Positions 11,044-22,673 of a DNA stretch of 64,000 nucleotides are shown piece by piece; position 1 is the first letter of the stretch, and each line of letters starts with the position of its first letter. A program made the translations under genes and the position numbers. The notes under the pieces are model-generated. The model did no database searches. It was not told where the DNA came from and saw only the letters and a list, made by a program, of their open reading frames with translations. Origin of the DNA: Areca catechu (Eukaryota > Streptophyta > Magnoliopsida > Arecales > Arecaceae); the NCBI GenBank assembly GCA_021397845.1, contig CM038040.1, positions 43,977,088-44,041,087 on the forward strand. The letters run 5' to 3'.

Positions 11044-11106
11044 TTTCCCACCAGACTTGGCATCGGAGAAGTAAGGGGGATCAAAGGATTGCTCGCTAAT
11101 GCCTAA

Positions 11107-12460
11107 TGATTCAAGATAAGCAATTAGCCAATCCCTTAACACCTGATCAATTAGATCCAAGAGACGGGGCCAAAGGCTGTGGAGAACCAGTAGAAAAAAC
11201 TTTCTTTGTGCCTTTATCCAAAGATGATCCAACGAAACTTATACAAATTGGCAGTCTGTTAGATGAAGAGTCAAAAGCAAGACTGATTATGTTCTCCGAA
11301 GCAATGCCGATATTCTGCTTGGATAGCTTCGGATATGCCCGGAATTCTATCCAAAGTAATTACACATCGGTTGGAAGTAACCCCCAGCTATAGGCAGTTT
11401 GACAGAAGAAGATGAATTTGCTTTAGAAAGATAAAGGGTCATTGACGAAGAAGTTAGCAAACATCTTGAAGCCAAATTATAAGAAAAGTGCAGTATCCAA
11501 ATTGGCTAGCCAATATCGTGATGTTGAAGAAATCTAATCGCAAGTGAAGGATCTGCATTGATTATACGGATCTTAATAAAGCTTGCCCAAAAGATAGCTT
11601 CCCTCTATCGAAGATAGATTAGTTGGTTAACGCCACTGCTGGTCATCGTTGTTGAGTTTATGGATACTTTCTCAAGTTATAACCAAATCTGAATGAATCC
11701 CGAAGATGAAGGAAAAAATACTTTCATTACAGAAAAAAGGCTTTACTGCTATAAAGTGATGCCATTTGGATTAAAAAATGCTAGGACAACTTTTCAAAGA
11801 CTGATCAATAAAGTCTTCAAGAATCAGATAGGAAAAATATGAAAGCTTACGTCGATGATATGATTGTGAAGAGTCTTCATAAGTCTGACCACATCGAAGA
11901 TCTAAAAGAATCCTTTGACGCTCTTAGACGTCATCAAATGAGGTTGAATCCGACCAAATGCACTTTTGGTGTAACCTCAGGAAAATTTTGAGATTCTTAG
12001 TCACTAAACGGGGGATTGAAGTTAACCTAGAAAAGATTCAAGCCCTTCGGGCAATGAGACATCTTTCTGGCAAAAAAGAAATGCAGCTTCTTTGAGTCGA
12101 TTTATTTTTCGATCAGCGGAAAGATGTCTTCCATTTTCAAAGTTCTCCATCAAGCTCAGAGTTTTGAATGGACAGAAGACTGGGGATTGCTTTTGACAAG
12201 TTGAAGGAATATTTGGAAAGTCCTTTACTTTCTAAGCCTTGTGAATGAGAAACTCTTTATTTGTATCTTTCTGCATTGGATAAAGTGGTTAGTTCGGTAC
12301 TTGTTTGAAAAGATGCCAACCACTTGCAAAAGCCGATCTACTACACTAGTAAAGTACTGCATGAGATGGAAGTATGATATCCTAGAGTGCAAAAGCTCAT
12401 TTTCTCCTTGGTGGTCGCAGCAAAGCATTTGTGACCCTATTTCCAAGCTCACTCTATTGT
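11107..12460 (+). pseudogene. T2 reverse transcriptase
   Basis: RT is recognised from WLANIVMLKK, WRICIDYTDLNKACPKDSFPL, then AYVDDMIVKS at about 11839 with both catalytic Asp residues kept, and LRRHQMRLNPTKCTFGV. Several frameshifts and stops break it, including a stop in place of Gln in KID-Q-LV (about 11620). The linker from the protease (11106-11391) is open and carries the normal DPRDGAKGCGEPVEKTFFVP phrase. Confidence 0.9.
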
Positions 12461-12980
12461 GATTCTAACAGATCAGCCTCTAAAGGCCATTCTGCACTGT
12501 CCCAACATCTTAGGAAGAATAGCTAAATGGGCAGTTAAGTTAGGAGAATTTGACATCGACTTCCAGCCTAGATCAGCAATAAAACTACAAGTCTTAGCTG
12601 ATTTTATAACTGAATGTACTTGGAGATCGGAGGAGAATCAACTGAGAACTGAAGAAGAAGAAACTGCTGATGAAGATCCGAAATTCATATGGATGCTTTA
12701 TATGGATGGCGCTTCCAATGCCAATGGCTATGGAGCAGGTCTCATTTTAGCTAATCTGAATGGTCAAGTCATAGAATATGCTCTTCGTTTTTCTTTCTAA
12801 GTTTCGAATTATCAGGCAGAATATGAAATACTCATTGCTGGACTCAGAATTGCTCAAAAGCTCGAGATTGAGAAGATTAAAGTCTTTTCAGATTCGCAGT
12901 TAGTGGTGAATCAAGTAAAAGGTGAATTTGAAGCTCGAAATCCCATCATGATTCAATATTGGAGAAAGTATGAAGCCTAA
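12459..12980 (+). pseudogene. T2 RNase H
   Basis: LTDQPLKAILHCPNILGRIA and KWAVKLGEFDIDFQPR mark the connection; then YMDGASNANGYGAGLIL (first Asp), NYQAEYEILIAGL (Glu) and FSDSQLVVNQVKGEF (second Asp) give all three catalytic residues. A stop after ALRFSF (12799) breaks the frame. Confidence 0.9.
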
Positions 12981-13092
12981 TTCCTAGCTGGAGTACTTTG
13001 AAATTATTCATGTATCTCAAACAGAAAATTCTCGGACCGATGCTCTTTCACGTCTTGCGACCACTATCCCAGACTCCCTTGGCAGGACATAT

Positions 13093-14393
13093 GTGGAATA
13101 TTTTGAAGACCCTAGCATATCAGAATCAACAGTAGAAGTGAATCCGATTGAACATGAGCCCTCGTGGATGGATCCTATCCTTAAATTTTTGAATGAAGGC
13201 ACTTTATCCGAAGACAAGTTTGAAGCTAAACGGCTTTGGTGGATGGCTTCTCAATATGTGATATTAGACGGAACATTATATAAAAGATCTTTCACACAAC
13301 CTCTGTTGAAATGTTTGAGACCTTTAGATGTTGATTATGCACTCAGGGAAGTGCATGAAGGTATATGTGGAGATCACTTGGGGCAGATCTTTGGCTTATA
13401 AAATAATTCGTCAAGGTTATTATTGGCCGACCATACAGAAGGATTCTACAAAATTGTCTGAAAGTGTGATCAGTGTTAGAGATATTCTAATATACAAAGG
13501 CGGCCTGCAAATCAATTGACCCCGTTGACAGCTCCTTGGCCTTTTGCTCAGTGAGGAATGGACATCCTTGGTCCATTTCCTCCAGCTTCCGGATAACGGA
13601 AATTCCTTATAGTGGCAATTGATTACTTCACCAAATAGATCGAGGCCGAACCACTGGCACAAATTACTAAAGCAAAAATTAAAAATTTTATGAGAAATTT
13701 ATTATCTTCTATCTAATAATTCCTTATGCTATAATTACCGATAACGGAAGGTAATTTGATAATCCAAAGTTCAAAAACTTCTACACCTAATATCATGTAC
13801 TACACAAGCTAACTTCTGTGGGTCATCCTCAGTCTAATGAAGAAGCTGAAGTGACTAACAAAATTATTCTTCATGGCCTTAAGACCAGATTAAACGATGC
13901 TACGGGACTATGGGCTGATGAGTTAAATTCAGTTCATTGGACGTATTGAACTACTCCCAGAATAGCCACTGGTGAATCTCCATTTCACTTGGCTTATGGC
14001 ACCGAAGCAGTTCTTCCCATAAAAGTTTCTTTACAATCTTTACGGATTGATCATTACAAAGAACCTGAAAACTCAGAACGTCGAAGAGTTGATCTAGATT
14101 TATTATAAGGCACTTGGCTTCAGGCACAGCTGAAGATGGCCATATATCATCACAAGGTTGCCAAATATTACAACTCTTATGTGAAAGAACGAACTTTTCA
14201 TCCTGAAGACTTAGTTTTAAGAAGATCTGAAATATCCAGGTCAGCTGAACAAGGCAAACTTTCTCCTACTTGGGAAGGTCCCTATCGAGTCAAAGAAGTC
14301 ATACACCCTGGAACTTATCAGCTTGAAACTTTAGATGGAATTCTGTTGCCTCGGCCTTGGAATATATAAAATCTTCGCAAATATTATCAATAA
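13093..14393 (+). pseudogene. T2 integrase
   Basis: The region opens with the linker and the zinc-binding part (REVHEGICGDHLG..., QGYYWPTIQKD). The catalytic core is badly broken by frameshifts at about 13400-13900. The C-terminal domain is well kept (14136-14366): HHKVAKYYNSYVKERTF, EDLVLRRSEISRSAEQGKLS, TWEGPYRVKEVIHPGTYQLE. It ends at YYQ-stop (14391-14393). The normal role is joining element DNA to the chromosome. Confidence 0.9.
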
Positions 14394-14464
14394 GAATTCT
14401 TATTCAAGGTTATATCGAAATATTGAGATGGATCTAGCCACTCTGTATTAATCTTTATTTATTT

Positions 14465-14930
14465 GAAAGGCATGAGGATGATCCATGTGATCTACCCTAC
14501 GAAGTGCCGAGGTGGGCTTGATCAGCCTGTCTTAATTCTTATTAAAAGGCATAAGGATGATCCACGTGATCAATCTTACGAAGTACCGAGGTGGGCTTGA
14601 TCAGCTTGTCTTAATTCTTATTAAAAGGCATAAGGATGATCCATGAGATCTACCCTATGAAAGTGCCGAGGTGGGCTTTATCAGCTTGTCTTAATTCTTA
14701 TTGGAAGGTATAAGGATGATCCATGTGATCAACCCTACGAAGTGCCAAGGTGGACTTGATCAGCCTGTCTTAATTCTTATAAAAGGCATAAAATGATCCA
14801 TGTGATCTACCCTAAGAAGTACCGATATGGGCTTGATCAGTCTGTCTTAATCCTTATTAAAAGGCATAAGGTTGATCCACGTGATCAACCCTATAAAATG
14901 CCAAGGTTTGATCATTCTATTTCATTTTGT
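14465..14930 (+). repeat. T2 minisatellite 1, unit about 87 bp
   Basis: Five to six copies of a unit containing AAGGCATAAGGATGATCCAC, GTGATC-ACCCTACGAAGTGCC, GAGGTGGGCTTGATCAGCC and TGTCTTAATTCTTATT. It starts about 70 bp after the integrase stop. Confidence 0.93.
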
Positions 14931-14977
14931 CAAAAATGAAGATGACCCATGTGGTATATTTTATGATAAGTCCGAAT

Positions 14978-15560
14978 ACTTGGTATTATCTTAAATCTGA
15001 AGACTTTGTATTATTTTGAATTCAAGATCTCAGAATTATTTTGTCTCAAAAGACTTAGTATTATTTTAAGTCCAAAGACTTGGTATTGTCTTAAATTGAA
15101 GACTTGGTATTATTTTGAATTCAAGATCTCAGAATTATTTTGTCTCAGAAGACTTAGTATTATTTCAAGTCCGAAGACTTGGTATTATTTTGAATTCAAG
15201 ATCTCAAATTATTGTCTTAGAAGACTTAGTATTATTTCAAGTTCGAAAACTTAAATTTGTCTTAAATATGAAGACTTGGTATTATTTTGAATTCAAGATC
15301 TCAGAATTATTTTATCTCAGAAGACTTAGTATTATTTCAAGTCCGAAAACTTGGTATTGTCTTAAATTTGAAGACTCGGTATTATTTTGAATTCAAGATC
15401 TCAGAATTATTTTGTCTCAGAAACTTGGTATTATTTCAAGTCTGAAGACTTGGTATTATCTTAAATATGAAGACTTGGTATTATTTTGAATTCAAGATCT
15501 CAGAATTATTTTAAGTCTGAAGACTTAATCTTATCTCAAGTCCGAAGACTTTATCCTTGG
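14978..15560 (+). repeat. T2 minisatellite 2, short nested units
   Basis: Higher-order repeat built from short phrases such as GAAGACTTGGTATTATTTTG, AATTCAAGATCTCAGAATTA and TTTTGTCTCAGAAGACTTAG, with a larger period of roughly 75-120 bp. The predicted open frames here are repeat artefacts. Confidence 0.9.
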
Positions 15561-15768
15561 TTGAATTCTCATTCTAAAATTGGAGGTAAAAATGGATATA
15601 CTTGCCGAAAAGGTTGCTTATTCATAAGTTTCTTGTGGTTAATAAGATTATGATTCAACATCCTATCTCTGATGAGTCTAAACTTGGAAAATATTTCATC
15701 AAAATATAGAAGTTTCTATTCACAGAAAGTAGTACATATACATATTATCCTTTAAAAAAAAAAACTTT

Positions 15769-17887
15769 TTATGGATCGACTTCAGCTGGAATGTCTTCAG
15801 CTTGGGAAAGGTCGATTGGATCGGCGACTCCTGTTGTCCCTTCTTCAACTGCTTCTTCAATCACGACAGGTGCATCAGAAGGACCTTTTGGTGAGTTGGG
15901 CTCTTCTGCCTCTTCAAGGTTGAATAACTGAACCTCCGAAACATCAAGATTTGGGTAGAGGTTCTATACTTCTTTCATCCCATCGTTGAAGCCCGCTCGA
16001 TAACTGAAGGTTCCAGCTTCAGTTAATTCATCATCAAAAGCCGAAGACTTTTTGTAGCCTTCGACTGCTCTGCTCAACTGATCCTTCAAAGACCTTATTT
16101 CTTCGATCGATGTCTTAGCTTTCTTAATTGCTTCATCGATCTTTTTAACAGCTTCTTCAGTCTTTTATTAGGCTTCTTTGACAGAAGATTCCAAGGAGCG
16201 AATTTTCTTCTTCTTTTTGAGCTTTGCATCTTGTTCAGAATTTTTTGATTGGGCCTTCTCCAGCTCGGCCTTTAAACTCTGAACAGTTGCATCACTCTGG
16301 GCAAGCTTTTTTTTTGTAGCTTGCTTTAGCTCATCGGCTACCTCTTTTTCGGACCTAGCCGTTTGAAGCTTTTCTTTTATTTTCTTTCGGTAATCCCGAA
16401 AGTCAATGATGTTCTCTTCTATAATAGTAATATCGTGGACCAGCTGTATTGACCACATGGTATACAAAGTTAGCAAAGTTGAAAATTATGTATCAGAAGA
16501 AGAAGAGAAATAGGATTTACCTTCAGCATAGATGTGAATGTTGAATCAGAGATATCCTCAATGCATCAGGATTTGGTAGTTTCCAATCCCGAGGAAGCAG
16601 AGTATGCTTCATTAGCTCCCTAGCCAGTTCAGGATTCTCCAAGCCTTGCCCGTCAGAGAAGATGGTAAAGTCTACATGGCATTTTCTGTCCGTTGGAGCA
16701 CTCCTCCCGGAACCCTCTTGTGGAAGAGGAGCCTTTCTTTTTCTTTTACCCTTTGGAGAAGCAAGGAGTGATTCTCCAACGGTTGGGGTTGGGTCAGATT
16801 GTTCCGGAGAAGGCTATGTGGGTGAACTCCTTGGAGGAGGTCCCATTGGGGATGGACTTCTTGTGGGAGGTCTTGTTGAGGGTGAACTCCTTGGAGGAGG
16901 CTCCGTTGAGGGTGCATCATCTTCATCGGATGCAACTCTCATCGAAGATATACTCAAAGTCCTTTTGACTCTGGATTTCTTTTAGACTTTGGTCTCTTTA
17001 TGAACAGGTACTGGCCTCTTCCTGGAGGCCTGTCGAAGCTTTTCGAGATTTGGCTTCATCGGCTCACCTACAATCAAAAAAAAGAAGGTTCTCTAATCAT
17101 TCATAAAAAAAAAGAAGAAAAAAGAAAATGTACCAGCTATTTCTATACCTAACGTAGGAAGCTCGCTGATATGAGCGAGGTGAAGCTTATATTCCCTCAA
17201 CAGTTCTTTAGCCATAGGAACTTCAAAACTTGACAATGTCTCGAAGTCCTTTTGATCAGCCTTCAAGATTTTCTTCTCAATATTTGCATTCAAATGAGGA
17301 TTCTTCCATTCAGTATTGAAACCCTAGTGTGGGTAATATATGAAGAAGAAACAGGGTTTCTATCCATGTATAACGCTGGGAATTCTCCTAATTAGTCTTC
17401 GGCCTGGACGAGGACCGATGACCCACCACCCTTCACCGTGAAAATCTCTTTTCAGTATGAAGAGGGAGGTGAACAGGAAAGTTTTTGGCTCTACATTGTG
17501 GAGTTTACAAAGGACTAAAAACCCGCAAATATTTCTAAAGCTATTTGGGGTTAATTGGGCTAGAACTACTTGGTATAGGTTAAATATTTTTACGAAAAAA
17601 GAATGAAGGGAAAATTGAAGACCAGCCTTTAGGTGGTTTTCACACACTGCAATTGACCCAGGAGGAGGACGGACAATCTTTTCATCTGGATTGGAAAGAA
17701 ATAATTTAAAGTTACTAGAGAAAAGAAAATGATTTCGAAGACCCTCTAACCTAGTATGAGTCAAAGAGCTAACAATGATTTCGGGAGATGACTCAAATCC
17801 CCTCTTTCTAACAGGAGCTCTACCTCCAGAAGGTTCACCTCCTAATGAACCCCTGCTAATGTTTGGGTTACTTAGCGACTCAGACAT
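15769..17887 (-). pseudogene. T2 antisense ORF, plant gypsy-type transposon domain
   Basis: This coding region opposes T2 pol. The start chosen is MSESLSNPNISRGSLGGEPS at 17887. The first exon carries the Transposase_28-like domain (PPPGSIAVCENHLKAGLQFS, LAQLTPNSFRNICGFLVLC, FHGEGWWVIGPR). A P/S-rich linker follows (about 16990-16680), then a long coiled coil (16476-16168; KEVADELKQATKKKLAQSD). The C-terminal motif is AFDDELTEAGTFSYRAGFND...YPNLDVSEVQLF, ending IPAEVDP-stop at 15769. Two introns are visible in its own orientation (17068-17133 and about 16443-16521). Few stops interrupt it; one in the C-terminal motif reads TAG where Gln would fit. Function unknown. Confidence 0.78.
17068..17133 (-). 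other. Intron in the T2 antisense ORF
   Basis: Minus-strand donor ATAGCTG|GTACAT and acceptor TTGATTGTAG|GTGAGCC, with T-rich sequence between. At 66 nt it is short but plausible for a plant. Confidence 0.5.
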
Positions 17888-18482
17888 TGTAGGAAGGAGA
17901 GAAAAAGAAAGGAAAAGACTTCTACCTCCAAGGAAAAATGAAGCGGCTTGTTGAAAGAATAATGGTGCGGAGTAGGAGGAAGAAGGAGGTTTCAAAGGAA
18001 AGTACAGAAGTTCTTTCTGTGAAGTCTCTCTCTTATATGTGCAGGACGATGGGGTTATTCCAGGGATTTGATGATCTCCTCGATCGTGCGACGTATTGGC
18101 GGCTCCGATCATGGGTACAATTTACTAAGGGGCGTTCATTAATAGAATGGCAGTTTTGATCCCCATGGAAAGCCATGGATGGTCAGGATGAACTTCCAGC
18201 ATTATGACTGAGGTGCAAGATGATACCGATGTACTTTCTTGATTAAACGAAAATCTCATAAAAGCTTTTTTAATGAAAAGATCGGTCGGACTTTTTAAGT
18301 CTACGCCATCTTTTTGAAGCAACAATAAGAAGTCGACACCTGTCTTTAGCACGATCTCCATGCCATAAATCAGTTATTACATATGACAAAATTGGAGATC
18401 TGTCATCATTGATTATTTATTTTTCATTCATATGCGACTAATTTTGATTACTCCCATTTTTTGAAATAAAGATATTTCAAAA

Positions 18483-18500
18483 TTGGGAGTGGGGGGTAGC
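18483..18500 (+). other. T2 polypurine tract
   Basis: TTGGGAGTGGGGGGTAGC precedes the 3' LTR. The equivalent tract in T3 (27280-27294, minus strand) reads AAAGTGGGGGGCATC. It primes plus-strand DNA synthesis. Confidence 0.75.
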
Positions 18501-18503
18501 TGT

Positions 18504-19779
18504 TGTGGAATCCGGTTTAATATAAAATAATTAACGGTCCATTAATTGAGCCAATTTCAATTTTTTGTAGATCGGCTAGATCAGTACTCCTGCAACCTGG
18601 TCCGAAGAGAACGCCTCCAAAATATGTTATCATTATTTCTTTCGGCTTCATGTCTTCAGCCTGGTCCGAAGAGAACGCCTCCTAAATATGTTATCATTAT
18701 TTCCTTCGGCTTCATGTCTTCAGCCTGGTCCGAAGAGAATGCCTTCAAAATATGTTATTATTATTTCCTTCGACTTCATGTTTTCAGCCTGGTCCGAAGA
18801 GAATGCCTTCGAAATATGTTACTATTATTTACTTCGGCTTCATGTCTTCAGCCTGGTCTGAAGAGAACGCCTTTGAAATATATTATCATTATTTACTTCG
18901 GCTTCATGTCTTCAGCCTGGTCCAAAAGGACGCCTCTGAAATATATTATCATTATTTCTTTGGGCTTCATGTCTTCAGCCTGGTCCGAAGGAAACGTCTC
19001 TGAAATATATTATTATTATTATCTTGATCGACTTCATGTCTTTAGCCTAGTCCGAAGAAGATACCTCTGAAATATATTATTATTATTATCTCGACCGGCT
19101 TCATGTCTTTAGCCTGGTCCGAAGAAGATACCTCTGAAATATGTTATTCATCCATTCAGTACCACAGTAAGTAGCTATTTTTTTTTAAATTCACTCCAAA
19201 GGGATAGATTCGAAGCATATAACTAATATCACTTCGAACCATTCCAAGGAAGGTAATCCGAAGAGGCAGTTAGGCTCACTTCGAATCCTCCCTTAGAGAG
19301 TGCATCTGAAGCATATGAACAATCATTCAACCCGAAATAGTTAAAGATTGTTCTGGTTGTTATAACTACACTCATGGTCAATAGCTCCGGCTTGGATAAC
19401 CATGAGATAACTAATTTTCTGACCGCCACTGCTTACTGTTACGAAGAAGTTTTGTTAACTAACTCCCATAACCATAAGTAGTTACAGTCGTGCATATAAA
19501 TATTGGTAAGAGGGGACACTCGAGGTAAGCTAATAACATGCAAGTTAGAGCTAGTTTACAACCAGCTCTTTCAAAACCACCTTCTTCATTTCCATTTTTT
19601 TCTCATCTCACTCTGCTCTCAAGTTCTCCATTCTGCTGCCTAAATTCTTGCTAACTTTGGCATTGAAGTGTCTCCCACCGGAGAAATTCCGGTCAGGGGA
19701 TTTGTTTTGCAGGCTCCCATCGACGGCGAACCAGCAGGCAAGCCATTCCATCCGGTCAGCGAGGATTTAGCGTCAACAA
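18504..19779 (+). repeat. T2 3' LTR
   Basis: Starts TGTGGAATCCGG and ends ...GCGTCAACA, followed by target duplication ACTGC. It contains eight to nine 64-bp subrepeats (18596-19155), a TATAAATA box at 19495-19502, and about 70 bp near 19414-19483 that are missing from the 5' LTR. Confidence 0.97.
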
Positions 19780-21203
19780 CTGCTATTAGTTTTCTTTAAC
19801 CTAGTACTTGGTTAAGGTGCAGTGGATTAAGATTTTTTAGAGGATCTCCAAACAAATATAGCCTATCAAGATCTTCCACGGTAGACATACTCTAACTTCT
19901 TGCATGTGGTTGGCCTCCTGCTTTCCTTCCCATGAGGATTAATTTTTTAGAATGTAGATCAATAGCCATAGCCTATTCTAATCAAACTAGAGAGTGGACT
20001 ATCCAGTGGCCACCTAGCTACCTCCATATGCCACCGTTCCCATTATTCCATGGCCTGTCCCCTTATCGTCTGAAACTCTTGACTATTATACCATTATCCT
20101 AAATGCTATCCTTCTAAAGAAATTCTTGGTTCGACTCTTTTGACAAGTCCCGAGAAATGCAATCAAAAGTCCAACAATTCCATTGGGATCGGAGAGGTGC
20201 AAGGTTTGAACAAAAGGCACGTCGAGAAATAACTTATTCTATCGTGATAACTTGAGGGTCATATTGCTATATTATCTCCTTTTATATTAGTCTTCAATTA
20301 TTGTCACATCTTATGGCCCTTGCGCATGTTGCTCGCTCGGTCCTGGCTTGATTGGTGCATCCCATCCAAATAAGAGTGCATCTCATTTTTTTTTTTCCAT
20401 CTCAATTCCTCGTGTTGGATTTGGTTCAGAAACGAATCTGGAATGAGACTCATTCCAAATTGCAAGTCTTATTCCGTCAAATGAGTTTTAAAAAGCAAAT
20501 TAAGGAAGAATAGTTTCCGATCCAACTTGTTTTTTCTAGGACAAACATTCCAAAAAAATATAGAATGGCTTTGTTCTTAGAATAAGACTTTTCATTAATT
20601 TATCCTAATCTCTCCTTTTTTTTTTCCAGTAAAAACACCCTCATCCTAAAAATAGGAATAATTTGTAAAATATAGCTATTTGGCAAGGAGTAACTATTTC
20701 TATTCCAGTTTTTCTTATTCACAAAATAAATGAAGCTCCGATGATGTATACATGACATAGTTTTAGGTCATTGCATAATTGTTTCATGTGGTCCATGAGC
20801 CATGAATCATTTTTGGGACCAAAATACTATTTTTTAGATCAGGCCTAGAAACTTTAGAAGGGCAATGAACTATTCTGTGAGAGGAGATAAATCTAATATA
20901 TACCCAATGGAAGGGCCTAGTAGTCCTTTATGAGATCTAGCGTTCCATGCATGGAAGGACCATATATTTAGCTAAGAAAAATAAATTATAATTATACCAT
21001 ATAAGTGTATATACATTGACCATCGATCTATTTGTGCAGGAACTTTGTTAATTGATTAATTAGTTAATATTAATCAGTTAATTATCTGATAGATTTTAAC
21101 TTGTTTTATAACCATCCGTTTAATTTGGACGACCCAAATAAGATACATGCATGGCTTTTCTACTGATGAACAAGTGGCACTACATAGAAAAATATGTTTG
21201 GAA

Positions 21204-21206
<3 letters not shown>

Positions 21207-21234
<28 letters not shown>
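21207..21234. repeat. (TA)14 microsatellite
   Basis: Pure TA dinucleotide run, 28 bp. Confidence 0.97.
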
Positions 21235-21238
<4 letters not shown>

Positions 21239-22596
21239 ACAAAATCTAATCTTGCAAGGAAACAACTATTCAAAAGGTAGTTTTTGCTGGATGTAGATAA
21301 CCCCATATTCATAGTTGGAGGAGGTCATTAATTAGGTGTAGGATTTCTCTGAACTCTAGAATGGTTTGGTTTTATAGCACACAAGAAATCAGATAGAAAG
21401 CAAAATGCATCAACAACAAATCATTAATTATTATCCATATTCAAATAAAAAAAATCATCAACCGGGCCTTTTATTTTTTATACATCAATGATGTATTTTT
21501 CTTTTCAATTATCAAGCTTAAAAGACCCGGATTCCAAAGTTTAATTTTTAATTTGGCCTATTATGAGCAAGACGTCACGTTACGTCTAAACACCAAGCCA
21601 AAAAATAAATAACATATAATGCAATGAATCTGTCCATTAATTAGCATTCTATCTGTAATAACATAGAAATCATAGATCATTGTTATATAGGTTCCAAATC
21701 GATGGCAAATTGTAGACATGAGGCCTGTGATAGGCATGAGGGGCCATAGCTAGCACAACAAGCCAACAACTAATATATATACATGTCGATCGTTCGATAT
21801 TTGACTGCATCCAATGACATATATTTTGTTTGCAATAACTCCAAAACCATATATCAATCATCACAGGATTTTAACACATGATTTTGGAACGTAGCTCATG
21901 CATGCATGTCGGTACGTGCTTCAATCATGCATGCATGGCCCCTCTCATGCATATAATACTTCACAATTAGATGATTTGCATTTGTCATCGTTGCAATTCT
22001 GGCCTCATATACGTTAGAGGATCCAGTTGTGTCCCTCTCATTTCAATCATTTCTCTATCCTTGATTTTATATATGCTACTAGTTAAGCTTGGAAGTTTCT
22101 CAAGATAATGATTAAATCATCATTTCATACTACTTGGAAGATGATGCAGTTAAGTGTCTATGGTCTCCTTTTGGAAGACAGCTCCACAAATGTTAGCCTA
22201 AACAAATTAATTACCAAGAGAAACAAATTAAAAACCACTCTTCTAATGAGAACCCTTGGAAAGGTTGAACAACCAATCTATCTCCTTGGTCCCAAAACTA
22301 TTCAAGATTTGATCAGACAAGAGCCAAAAGTGAAAATCCAAACCAAACTTTCAGATCCATATGGCCAAAGCCAAAGAGGTCCTGGAATGCAGGTATTTTA
22401 GGTGGATGACAGGATACCATCTCTTTTCAAACTATGGGCCTATGTCACAGACTAATTAAGTGGTATCAGCAGTGTGTCACAATCACCTTGCATTCATCTG
22501 CCACGCATGGATTATTATGTGCAAGTCAAAATCAATTCAAGAAGGATATCCACATCCCTCATGAATTTGAGCATGGATTATCTGTAGTGATGCTAT

Positions 22597-22673
22597 CCAT
22601 TGTAGGATGGATGGTCATGTATGGCATGCATCATACAATCCATGCTTATGCATTGCTATCCATCCTGCAATGG
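22597..22673. other. Imperfect inverted repeat (hairpin)
   Basis: Arms at 22597-22632 and about 22638-22673 pair over roughly 35 bases with about seven mismatches; the best part is CCATTGTAGGATGGATGG against CTATCCATCCTGCAATGG. The loop is only a few bases. It could be a small foldback element, an RNA hairpin, or a chance product of local CATGCATG richness. Confidence 0.5.

Larger units (their letters stand above)
7880..19779 (+). mobile_element. T2: complete, decayed Tat-type Ty3/gypsy element
   Basis: Both LTRs are present (7880-9012 and 18504-19779), each starting TGTGG and ending CAACA, and the element is flanked by a perfect 5-bp duplication ACTGC (7875-7879 and 19780-19784). The order inside is primer site, gag, protease, RT, RNase H, integrase, two minisatellite blocks, antisense ORF, purine tract. 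The domain order and wording place it in the Tat lineage of Ty3/gypsy. Every coding region has stops or frameshifts, so it is not autonomous today. Its LTRs are clearly diverged, and one LTR has lost a segment, so insertion is not recent. Confidence 0.97.

Noticed and set aside
15006..15390. Frames reading MYYFEFKISELFCL repeats
   Set aside because: They are translations of T2 minisatellite 2.
14465..15560. Direct repeats that could be mistaken for a CRISPR array
   Set aside because: The units are contiguous without unique spacers and lie in a plant retrotransposon.
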